Source: Irpex lacteus (lineage: Eukaryota; Basidiomycota; Agaricomycetes; Polyporales; Irpicaceae). From it: a stretch of 13,837 nucleotides of DNA. The position numbers were made by a program, and so were the translations under genes. Every line of letters begins with the position of its first letter. Position 1 is the stretch's first letter. Where the stretch lies: positions 1 through 13,837 of the forward strand of contig MQVO02000229.1 in the NCBI GenBank assembly GCA_001986395.2. Reading direction: 5' to 3'. Positions 7,008 through 13,392 of the stretch are shown piece after piece. Under the pieces are notes generated by a model, which had not been told where the DNA came from, made no database searches, and saw nothing but the letters and a program-made list of their open reading frames with translations.

Positions 7008-7074
7008 CCAAAAAAACTAATTATTTCTGTCCACAATCCAATCCACTTTGTGGGCTGGGTCCTAGTTTTTTTTA
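7008..7074. repeat. Palindromic ACTAG element 7, composite with GC-rich insert
   Basis: The ends match the family (CC, A-run, ACTAATTATTTCT ... CCTAG, T-run). The loop carries about 33 bases, including CCACAATCCAATCCACTTTG and GTGGGCTGGG. These closely match the GC-rich block of the inverted repeat at 115-145. Confidence 0.85.
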
Positions 7075-7079
7075 GTAGA

Positions 7080-7420
7080 ATACTTTAAAAAAGCAGGAAG
7101 CTCTTTAGGTTATACTAATTTTAAATAGACTATAGCTAAGATGAAAGAAGCCTATTATACTAAAGTTCATACTTTATCTGAAGAGGGTAGAGCTAAAATT
7201 AGTGAGAGTAACCATAATCGTTCCGAAGAATTAAAGGAAAAAGATAGGGCTCGTATGCTTAAGTATAGTCTTGCTAAGGCACACTCTATCCTTTTTTTTT
7301 TAATAAAAAAAAAGGGAAGTCACAAATGTTTTCACAAACGAATAGACTATCTACCCTAGTAAGACAAGCTGCCACAGATATTGGTGTTTATCATGTTTCA
7401 GTAAAAAAAATTTATTAAAG
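7080..7420 (+). pseudogene. Homing endonuclease C-terminal region (GIY-YIG/NUMOD type), interrupted by a hairpin
   Basis: The plus strand reads YFKKAGSSLGYTNFK, a stop, then the clean frame from 7141 (MKEAYYTKVHTLSEEGRAKI, SESNHNRSEELKEKDRARML, KYSLAKAHSI). A T-run/A-run hairpin (7290-7316) breaks it. Past the hairpin the protein-like sequence resumes as EVTNVFTNE and, after a frame change, RQAATDIGVYHVSVKKIY. The SEE..KISES repeats and the RQAA..IGV..SV.K helix-turn-helix-like end are typical of C-terminal DNA-binding modules of fungal GIY-YIG endonucleases. No nuclease domain was found upstream, and the hairpin plus frameshifts indicate a dead gene. Confidence 0.65.
7290..7316. repeat. T-run/A-run hairpin inside an endonuclease ORF
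   Basis: CC, T-run, AATA, A-run, GGG. It lies between AHSI and EVTNVF of the endonuclease remnant, where family members would be continuous. Confidence 0.7.
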
Positions 7421-7553
7421 CAATCCATAGTGTAAGCTATGTAAGCAAATAATATACACGGAAAAGGAATATATTTTGCTTACAAGCTTATTTATATCTA
7501 TGTATTAAATAAAAAAGAATATCTTAGATTTGTGCTAACGTTAGAGCCGGGAG

Positions 7554-7571
7554 GAGGACGCTCACGTCCTC
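7554..7571. repeat. GC-rich hairpin
   Basis: GAGGACG-CTCA-CGTCCTC is a perfect 7-bp stem with a 4-base loop, located 33 bases before trnR. Confidence 0.75.
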
Positions 7572-7603
7572 AAAAATTTATTTATTTATTTAAATTAGAG
7601 TTG

Positions 7604-7679
7604 AGTATCTTTAGCTTAATTGGTAGTAGTATATGTTTTACGAAACATATTATATTGGTTCGAGTCCAATAAGATACTA
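7604..7679 (+). tRNA. trnR: tRNA-Arg (ACG), with one apparent extra base in the anticodon loop
   Basis: A perfect acceptor AGTATCT/AGATACT and T arm ATTGG-TTCGAGT-CCAAT mark the gene, with discriminator A. The anticodon arm TATGT/ACATA encloses TTTACGAA, eight bases. Removing one T from the T-run gives the standard seven-base loop TTACGAA with anticodon ACG (CGN arginine codons). The extra T, and one extra base before the 3' acceptor strand, could be sequencing indels or real damage. Confidence 0.78.
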
Positions 7680-7726
7680 ATAAATTTCTTAATCCATTAT
7701 CTCTTTATTTTTATTAAGCCTATAAG

Positions 7727-7843
7727 GATTCTGTACCTAAACCTAACACTACTACAGATACCTCTAATCCAGCTGCGACAGAATCTACTAGTCCTAGTGC
7801 TGATAAATCAGCTAAACCTACAACTGATTCAACAAATGAATAA
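7727..7843 (+). pseudogene. Ser/Thr/Pro-rich C-terminal ORF fragment
   Basis: An open stretch of 38 codons reads DSVPKPNTTTDTSNPAATES and TSPSADKSAKPTTDSTNE, then TAA at 7841-7843. The bias to Thr, Ser, Pro and Asn with GC-containing codons stands out from the AT-rich noise and looks like a real hydrophilic protein tail. Upstream lies trnR with a stop in frame, so the rest of the gene is gone. I do not recognise it. Other charged tails in the window (1529-1630 minus, 8830-8990 minus) raise the possibility that several small membrane proteins with hydrophilic tails lived here. Confidence 0.4.
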
Positions 7844-7880
7844 ATAAAATAAAAAGTTATAAAAAAGTATACACAATAAA

Positions 7881-7933
7881 ATAATAAAAAAAACGCTAAG
7901 AATTATTTCTAATTCCTAGTGTATTTTTATTGG
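7881..7933. repeat. Palindromic ACTAG element 8 (diverged)
   Basis: A-run, CGCTAAGAATT, loop, AATTCCTAGTG, then a T-rich end and GG. Outer arms are eroded compared with other members. It lies directly upstream of the nad5 remnant. Confidence 0.75.
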
Positions 7934-7949
7934 TATGATTAGTTATATT

Positions 7950-8640
7950 ATGATTAGCTGGGTTTACTACATATATAAGTGGTTTAATAGCAGTAGTATT
8001 TAATGATATAAAAGAGTAATAGCTTTATCTATTATCTCTCAATTAAGCATGATGATGTTAGCTATAAGGGTAAGTGCATATGTTTTAGTAATCTCTCTTC
8101 TTCCAAAAAAACTAGTTAGAATTATTTATAATTACTAGTGTTTTTGGGGTATTGTCATGCTTTTTAAAGCATTTTTATTTCTGTCAGCTGGTTATATATG
8201 TCAGAAACTCAATATATGCGTAAATTTGGAGTATTAATAGAATATTTATCAATTAGTAATACTACTATGTTAATAGCCTTTAATCCCTTTGCCTGGTCTA
8301 AGAGGTTACTATAGTTCAGATAATTATAATCATTATATGGAATTTGTACTGTATGTGGATATATATGTCTTATATTACTACAGCATCAGCTACATTCACA
8401 GCAATATATTCATTAAGAGTATAATATTTAACATTATATAATAATCCACGTGGGAATAAATGTCTATATGGACATAAACATTAAAGTACTAATATGACAA
8501 TACCTTTGTCTATTTTAACTATATTTAGTATATTATTAGGTTATGATAGAGATAATGTTGTATTTAATTTAACTATGGGGTTCCCACATACTAATTCCTT
8601 TATTGAAACTGAATATACTTTACCCCTTTTTTAATAAAAA
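7950..8640 (+). pseudogene. nad5: NADH dehydrogenase subunit 5 remnant, 3' part
   Basis: ND5 is a proton-pumping membrane subunit of complex I. The plus strand shows its most conserved middle: AGFTTYISGLIAVVFNDIK, then in a shifted frame RVIALSIISQLSMMMLAI and VSAY. After a palindromic element (8103-8149) comes FKAFLFLSAG, then MRKFGVLIEYLSISNTTMLI. Later, matching the C-terminal region, come ITTASATFTAIYSLRV, NNPRGNK, TMTIPLSILTIFSILLGY-like sequence and IETEYTLP. Numerous single-base frame breaks and the inserted element exclude a functional gene as shown. A hairpin at 8623-8651 marks the end of recognisable homology. It is probably a duplicated, decayed fragment, with the working nad5 elsewhere in the genome. 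Confidence 0.85.
8103..8149. repeat. Palindromic ACTAG element 9, inside nad5
   Basis: CC, A-run, ACTAGTTAGAATT, loop, AATTACTAGTG, T-run, GGGG. It sits in the nad5 remnant between the SAY segment and HAFFKA-like segment, a normally continuous, highly conserved part of the protein. Confidence 0.9.
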
Positions 8641-8651
8641 GGAAATAAAGG
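8623..8651. repeat. T-run/A-run hairpin at the end of nad5 homology
   Basis: CCCC, T-run, AATA, A-run, GG, with outer matching bases. It follows the last nad5-like residues (TEYTLP). Confidence 0.6.
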
Positions 8652-9058
8652 GAGGCTAGTGTATGAAAGTGGGTTAGGGTTTACATTAGAATAAGACGGT
8701 TTCCGTGCCCAAACCACTAAGAATCAACAGGTGCGAACTTGCCTATCCTTCCAATAAAATTTTATTCTTATCTAGTGTCTGTCTAGATAGAATACCTTAT
8801 GCTTAAGAACTCCCCTCGCACGTACTTGATGTAGTTCAACTCTGTAAGTTTCTTCGATTTGTTCACCTTCAATTTAACCTCTGATTTAGCTTCACTATTA
8901 ACTTCCCCTCAGTTTTAACTTCTTCTCTAGGATGAACAATCACATCAGATTTAGTAGATTGAGTCTCATTAACTTTAGATTCTTATGTAGCCAAAAAGGG
9001 GGTTCTAAAATTTTTAATAAATAAAAAGAAAATTAGTAACACATTAAATTATTTATCG
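8652..9058 (-). other. Degenerate charged ORF remnant
   Basis: On the minus strand 8830-8990 reads, across a frame change, SKVNETQSTKSDVIVHPREE, VKTEG and NSEAKSEVK, then NKSKKLTELNYIKYVRGEF. This is a Lys/Glu/Ser-rich, protein-like sequence. No family recognised. The part nearer 8652 (GRIGKFAPVDS, FGHGNRLILM on the minus strand) also looks protein-like but unassigned. Confidence 0.35.
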
Positions 9059-9075
9059 CCCACCACGGTGGTGGG
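9059..9075. repeat. GC-rich palindrome
   Basis: CCCACCAC-GGTGGTGGG-type perfect palindrome in AT-rich surroundings. Confidence 0.7.
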
Positions 9076-9116
9076 GTTTATTAAGGCTATTAATTTCAAT
9101 AGCTTTATCTTAATAC

Positions 9117-9500
9117 TTATTTTCTGTTGTTACGTATATCATTTAACTGTTTTAAAGAGCTAAATATTTTAGATTTAATCTCTTTACTATTATTCTGGCA
9201 CATGGATTCGTTACGTTTTATTTGCTGTTTCCTTGTTTTAGCATCCTCATTACTAATCACACCGTTTTTTTTCAAATAAATCCACAATATCATTCTCTAC
9301 TTCCCTTTTTTTTTATAAAAAAAAGGAAGGCATCAAGTTCTTTTCCATTACTTTGTAAGCAGGCTTCTTCGTAACGCATTTGTTTTATTTTTCTGCTAAA
9401 GTCAGTAACCGCAAAAATCCAATCAGTCCGGCGGTCCGGCTGCTCTTATATAAATTAAGTATAGATTTTAAATAAACTATTTCATTTAACCCTTTATCTG
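9117..9500 (-). pseudogene. Charged, probably helical ORF of unknown function, split by a hairpin
   Basis: The minus strand reads HLTDKGLNEIVYLKSILNLY, then DWIFAVTDFSRKIKQMRYEE and ACLQSNGKELDAF. A T-run/A-run hairpin (9302-9328) follows, then EVENDIVDLFEKK. After a frame change come SNEDAKTRKQQIKRNESMCQ and SSLKQLNDIRNNRK, with TAA at 9117-9119. The composition (Lys, Glu, Asn, Gln with spaced Ile/Leu) suggests long helices or a coiled coil. I do not recognise the family. One frameshift also lies near the direct repeat GTCCGGCGGTCCGGC (9426-9440). The intact ancestor may have been a plasmid or intron-associated protein, but that is a guess. Confidence 0.45.
9302..9328. repeat. T-run/A-run hairpin inside an ORF remnant
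   Basis: TTCCC, nine T, ATA, eight A, GGAA. It interrupts the minus-strand charged ORF between KELDA and EVENDIV. Confidence 0.7.
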
Positions 9501-9535
9501 TAAGATGTTGTTTATTATTAAAAATTTCTATACAT

Positions 9536-9585
9536 CCCCAAAAAACTAGGAATTAGAATTAATTCTAACTAGTTTTTTTGGGGGG
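9536..9585. repeat. Palindromic ACTAG element 10 (inverted orientation)
   Basis: CCCC, A-run, ACTAGGAATTAGAATT, AATTCTAACTAG, T-run, GGGGGG. Its asymmetric parts are reversed relative to most other members. Confidence 0.9.
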
Positions 9586-9781
9586 AGCTCAGAATCTAAA
9601 ATCAATTGATTTAGCACTTCGTAAAGGGGAGTAAAGGCTTACAAATAGGATCAGCTAATAGTAAATCTCCTACTTCACTAGCTGTTACAGTATTTATTGC
9701 ACTAGGTGTTGGTTGGGTACTAGTTAGTTGAAACAATGTATTTCATAATATACCTACACCTATAGCTGTTCAGCGACTCAA
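9586..9781 (+). other. Membrane-peptide ORF fragment
   Basis: The plus strand at 9640-9778 reads LQIGSANSKSPTSLAVTVFI, ALGVGWVLVSW, NNVFHNIPTPIAVQRLNP. This is one likely membrane helix; the second Trp is encoded by UGA (9729-9731). It runs straight into the palindromic element at 9782 and has no visible start. Function unknown; probably the middle of a gene cut by the element or by the repeat breakpoint. Confidence 0.4.
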
Positions 9782-9837
9782 CCCAAAAAACTAGGGTCGC
9801 TTTACCGGATGAATTAATTCTAACTAGTTTTTTGGGG
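9782..9837. repeat. Palindromic ACTAG element 11, at the inverted-repeat breakpoint
   Basis: CCC, A-run, CTAGGGTCGCTTTACC, then GAATTAATTCTAACTAG, T-run, GGGG. The last G is 9837 and inverted-repeat homology starts at 9838. Part of its interior (GGGTCGCT) is complementary to AGCGAC just outside (9771-9776). Confidence 0.9.
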
Positions 9838-10086
9838 TAATAAATTGAATAACTGTCCTAAAAAGATAGAAGGTGCTATTGAAGAAACAGATGAATTGTT
9901 CTTTGGGTGTCACATTTTAACTGTTCTTATCTTTCTTTACTCTACTTTACGCTAATCCTCCAAAATAAACAAGATGATTGTGGATTTAAGAATAAAGCCG
10001 GGTATTAATAAAAGAATAGAATTAAAAAGAGTCTTATAATTAAATAAAATAAAATATTATAATTAGATTATTAGATTTTGCCCTTC

Positions 10087-10116
10087 CCTCCCTTTTTTTT
10101 TAATTAAAAAAAAGGA
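10087..10116. repeat. T-run/A-run hairpin (short palindrome family), right arm
   Basis: This is the inverted copy of 752-778, directly upstream of trnL. Its C-run, T-run, AATT, A-run, G-run design matches the other members. Confidence 0.7.
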
Positions 10117-10117
10117 A

Positions 10118-10200
10118 ACGAACATGTTGAAATTGGTAAACAATCTTCTCTTAAGTAGAAGTGGGAATATCCCTTAAGAGTTCAAGTCTCTTTGTTCGTA
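10118..10200 (+). tRNA. trnL: tRNA-Leu (UAA), right-arm copy
   Basis: Same gene as 667-749 on the plus strand, with the long variable arm and TAA anticodon that reads UUR leucine codons. The hairpin at 10087-10116 sits immediately upstream. Confidence 0.93.
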
Positions 10201-10241
10201 AAACAAAAATAAAATCTTAATAATAAGATAGTGTCCATACA

Positions 10242-10313
10242 TGCGGTATAGTGTAAAGGTTGGCACAATAGCCTCATGAGCTGTTAGAGCAGGTTCAATT
10301 CCTGATGCCGCAA
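10242..10313 (+). tRNA. trnM: tRNA-Met (CAU), right-arm copy
   Basis: Same gene as 554-625, in the other repeat arm and on the plus strand. It sits 41 bases after trnL and 20 before trnE. Confidence 0.9.
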
Positions 10314-10333
10314 TAGAAATAAAATAAAGACCG

Positions 10334-10404
10334 GGTCTTTTTGTATAAAGGCAGTACAGCTACCCTTCACGTAGCAAGTATCAGTTCGATTCTGATAAAG
10401 ACTA
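10334..10404 (+). tRNA. trnE: tRNA-Glu (UUC), right-arm copy
   Basis: This copy is identical to the one at 463-533 on the opposite strand, with the same stems, TTC anticodon and unusual C at position 33. It follows trnM by about 20 bases in the order trnL-trnM-trnE, which suggests processing from one precursor. Confidence 0.9.
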
Positions 10405-10682
10405 TATTCTTAATTTCTTTATGCCTTTTTATTTTTATAATAATAAAAAAAAGGAGAAAAAGAATAAAGGAAAGTTAGATTTAACTTTCTTTTCCAGAGC
10501 TAACGTTGCACTGCCCTCTATAAATAAAAAAAGGGGGGCATGTATTATTTTCTTATAAATTTTTATAAGTAATAATATATTTTGGTCTTTTTCTTTTTAA
10601 TAATTTAATTTAATTTAATTTAATTTAATTAAAAAAAAAGGGAAGAAATAAAATCAAAAAAAGAATATATATTTAATAAATT

Positions 10683-10805
10683 TGCCCACCCTCCTTGCCG
10701 CCCACGCCAGCCCAGCCCACCCCAGCCCACTTTGTGGATTGTGGATTGTGGATTGTGGAATGTGGGGCCCTTATAAATCAAGTGGGCCCACAGGGTGGGG
10801 GGATA
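10683..10805. repeat. GC-rich block with 7-bp repeats and G-quadruplex motif (right arm)
   Basis: This is the inverted-repeat partner of 61-186. The C-runs at 10711-10728 correspond to a four-tract G-quadruplex motif on the minus strand. The short plus-strand frames here (for example one starting at 10682) are translations of the GC-rich repeat and show no protein-like character. Small G/C-run length differences separate the two copies (around 10788-10801 versus 63-80). Confidence 0.78.
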
Positions 10806-10865
10806 GCTATATTATTATATATATTTTATTTTATCATAATCTTTCACTGTCTATTTTATACTCAG

Positions 10866-11088
10866 AATAGTATTTATACTATATAACACCTTAGGTTTAG
10901 CAGTGGTTTATTTAGTTTTACTAAATAATATTTTTCAGCAGTACATCCTCTATCCTCCCCCCTCTATCCTTTTTTTATATAAAAAAAAGGGGAGGAGGGA
11001 GGGTGAAACAAAACTGTACTTTAATACTTTATGTTTAATAAATTATAAAGTATGAGCTGAGAGTATAAATTTATTACTTTAATCCAAT
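10866..11088 (+). other. Spacer with a hydrophobic frame and a long hairpin
   Basis: 10861-10947 encodes LRIVFILYNTLGLAVVYLVL and LNNIFQQYI in one open frame that crosses the repeat boundary. It may be a membrane-protein fragment; no start or family identified. The hairpin at 10954-11003 follows. Confidence 0.35.
10954..11003. repeat. Long C-run/T-run/A-run/G-run hairpin
   Basis: CCTCCCCCCTC, TATCC, T-run, ATAT, A-run, GGGGAGGAGGGAGG. An extended member of the short hairpin family with GC-rich outer arms. Confidence 0.7.
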
Positions 11089-11130
11089 CCCAAAAAAACT
11101 AATTATTTCTAATTCCTAGTTTTTTTGGGG
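11089..11130. repeat. Palindromic ACTAG element 12
   Basis: CCC, A-run, ACTAATTATTTCT, AATTCCTAG, T-run, GGGG. It lies about 190 bases upstream of the cox2 start. Confidence 0.88.
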
Positions 11131-11319
11131 TTATATTTTTTTATAATTTATTTTTTATTTCTAATACTTACCCTCTTTATTTTTATTACATAAGAAGAAA
11201 ATAAATAATCTTATTTTCTTATCTATAACAAAGGACAAAAACTAAAAAAATAATTTAATCTTAATATAAATTGGTATTAGTAATATATTACCTAAGGTAT
11301 ACACAAATTTTAAATAAAA

Positions 11320-12071
11320 ATGATTTTTAATTTTTCTTTTTTAAATACTATATTTAATGATGCTCCACATCCTTGGCAAATAGGTTTCCAAGATAGTGCA
11401 GCTCCAGGATTCACTGGGATTGTTGAATTACACACACAATCTTTTTTTACCTTGTTGTAATTTCAGTAGGAGTTTTCTGGGTATTAACTTCAATTATTTA
11501 TTACTATAATAGTAGTAAAGTGCAATTGTACATAAATACTTAAATCACGGTAACATTAATTGAATTAATCTGGACAATCACACCAGCTTTTATCTTAATT
11601 GCTATTGCTTTCCCTCATTCAGATTATTATATTTATTAGATGAAGTTATCTCACTACAATAACAATTAAAGTTGTAGGACATCAATGGTATTGGTCATAC
11701 GAATACAGTGATTATGTAAATGATAGTGGTGATTCTATAGAATTTGATTCATATATGATTCCAGAATCAGATTTAGAATTAGGTCAATTTAGATTATTAG
11801 ATGTAGATAATAGAGTAATAGTACCTGTTGATACTCATATAAGAGTTATTGTTACAGGAGCTGATGTTATTCACTCATGGGCAGTACCTTCATTAGGAGT
11901 AAAAATAGATGCTGTACCAGGAAGACTAAACCAAACTTCTTTCTTAGCTGAAAGAACAGGAGTATTCTACGGACAATGTTCAGAAATCTGTGGAGTATGG
12001 CACGGTTTCATGCCATAGCAGTGGAAGCAGTTTCAGTACAAGACTATTTAGCTTGGATCGACTCTGTTTAA
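11320..12071 (+). CDS. cox2: Cytochrome c oxidase subunit 2, reading frame broken by single-base indels
   Basis: Cox2 is the inner-membrane subunit of complex IV that takes electrons from cytochrome c through its CuA centre. The start ATG at 11320 gives [20 protein letters not shown] and [18 protein letters not shown]. After frame changes come two membrane helices ([36 protein letters not shown]) and [13 protein letters not shown]. The clean stretch 11755-12018 carries [14 protein letters not shown] and the CuA ligands in [16 protein letters not shown]. The end is [20 protein letters not shown] at 12069-12071. About six one-base changes (near 11434, 11526, 11550, 11613, 11654, 12014) shift the frame, yet every segment matches the family closely. 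All Trp codons are UGG. Sequencing indels are the likeliest cause; a recent pseudogene or RNA editing are alternatives. The joined product would be of normal length, about 250 aa. Confidence 0.95.
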
Positions 12072-12125
12072 CTTAATAAATTTATTTTATACCCCTTTAA
12101 ATATAAGTCATCTCCACTACACATT

Positions 12126-12175
12126 CCCCAAAAAAACTAGTTAGAATTATTTCTAATTCTAATTAGTTTTTTTGG
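12126..12175. repeat. Palindromic ACTAG element 13, downstream of cox2
   Basis: CCCC, A-run, ACTAGTTAGAATT, loop, AATTCTAATTAG, T-run, GG, 54 bases after the cox2 stop. Confidence 0.9.
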
Positions 12176-12249
12176 TTTGGTGTTACAGAATAAACTAAAA
12201 TACTGACCAAAAAAAAAGAATACAATTTGTCGCGGTGGGAAGAATACAA

Positions 12250-12905
12250 CTTACTCCGTAATCAACTCCTAATAACACCTAATTTGCATAGAGGGGCTTA
12301 GTACATTAAGGTGTCTATGCGAGGTATGCAGTTGACTTTATAATAGGAGTAGAGGGAAGCCCCGAACTAGCTGAGAAAATCTTAAGGAGGTCCAATCGTT
12401 TTGTTGAAGACAAGTTATCACTATAATTCAATAAAGATAAAACTGGAATAGTTGAGTACTCTCAAAAACCTGTAGCTTTCCTAGGATATCTGATAATGGC
12501 TCCTAACAAAATCGGTACCAGTAAGTACATTGAGCAAATAAAAATCAATTAATGTATTATTTCACGCGTAAGAAAACACGTTTCAGATTCCATATGGGTA
12601 TAAATAAAGTACTGCTCACACTGAAAAACAGAGGTGTAATCAGACTGATAACCTCGCAAACAAAACACAAAAGTTAATGTACCGAGGAAAATTTTTAGGT
12701 AACATGGTCAACTTTTAACATCCAGACATAATTTGTTACTATAACTCAGTGATTATAGGGTTATATAACTATTATGACTTTGTCAATAATAGAAGCACGT
12801 CACAATGATTCATCTGGTAAATAACCGAGTCATGTGCACTTACCCTAACTAGAAAATTTAAACTTCGACATTAAGCCAAACATTCAAGAGATTTGGAAAA
12901 GGTTT
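12250..12905 (+). pseudogene. Group II intron reverse transcriptase/maturase, C-terminal half
   Basis: The plus strand reads NLHRGA, YIKV, then YARYAVDFIIGVEGSPELAE (the active-site box is YAVD at 12325-12336, where the family has YADD). KILRRSNRFVEDKLSL, FNKDKTGIVEYSQKPVAFLG and a thumb/domain X region (YYNSVIIGLYNYYDFVNNRS, then SQWF with UGA-Trp, then LTLTRKFKLR) follow. Stops and frame changes are frequent. The first Asp of the catalytic pair appears as Val, so even a repaired frame would probably lack polymerase activity. No C-terminal HNH motif is legible after 12905. It complements the N-terminal half at 4373-4955, on the other strand and inside the bracketed interval. It may be the same intron cut in two or an independent copy. 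Confidence 0.85.
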
Positions 12906-13392
12906 GTTGTATTAATAATTTTGTTACCGTAATGCATTTTATTCATTACTTCAATAACTCACGTTATTGTTCAGACTATGTCATCATTCCCGATTAGATA
13001 ATGCCGGATGTTCGTGTCAGGATTATTGTTAGTGATACTCACCTGTTAGTTGTTAAACCTTCATGAAATGTTAATTATCTTTCAACAATTATTCACTATT
13101 TCAAGCTTGGCTGCAAATTGACTATTTTCCCTTAGAAAACAGTGTTTTTTGCAATTTATCCAGTTTTCTTTTCTCAAACTCATTGTTTTTATAAGAGAAA
13201 CGGGGCTTATTTTCAATTAAATATTTTATTTTAAACAATAAACAATAAAAAAGTATATCATACTCTATCAAGATAAAGACAATTTATGTAATATTAGAAT
13301 GCTAATACTATATAAGTAGTATTCATAGTATAATTGTTATTTAAACATAAAATTGGTGGTCTAAGCACCTGATAGATTTAACAATAATTTTT
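12906..13392. other. Unassigned AT-rich region
   Basis: This may hold the decayed 3' end of the group II intron ORF and ribozyme, but I could not recognise HNH cysteines or domain V. A short open stretch near 13005-13065 (DVRVRIIVSDTHLLVVKPS) has no clear identity. No tRNA found. Confidence 0.35.

Larger units (their letters stand above)
9838..10865. repeat. Large inverted repeat, right arm
   Basis: This is the reverse-complement partner of 1-1029. It contains the plus-strand copies of trnL, trnM and trnE and a truncated copy of the last 38 or so codons of the ORF that is longer at 912-1371. Homology stops abruptly at 9838, directly after the final G-run of a palindromic element (9782-9837). 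The outer end is at 10865; sequence from 10866 on is unique in the window. The left arm is one base longer, through small homopolymer differences. Confidence 0.97.

Noticed and set aside
7620..7847. Plus-strand ORF of 75 codons overlapping trnR
   Set aside because: It starts inside the tRNA and runs out of frame with the Ser/Thr/Pro-rich tail; Leu/Ile-rich noise.
8690..8760. Possible rRNA or group II ribozyme piece (GTGCGAACTTGCC)
   Set aside because: A GUGCG-like start alone is not enough; no domain V or rRNA motif nearby.
10682..10886. Two overlapping plus-strand frames of about 62 codons
   Set aside because: They translate the GC-rich repeat block of arm R; Pro/Ala/Gly-rich sequence followed by AT noise, and the mirrored copy would be equally open. 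No protein-like pattern.
13005..13065. Possible second cox2 fragment (RVRIIVSDTHLL versus Cox2 [14 protein letters not shown])
   Set aside because: Similarity is limited to a few common residues, with no CuA motif following.
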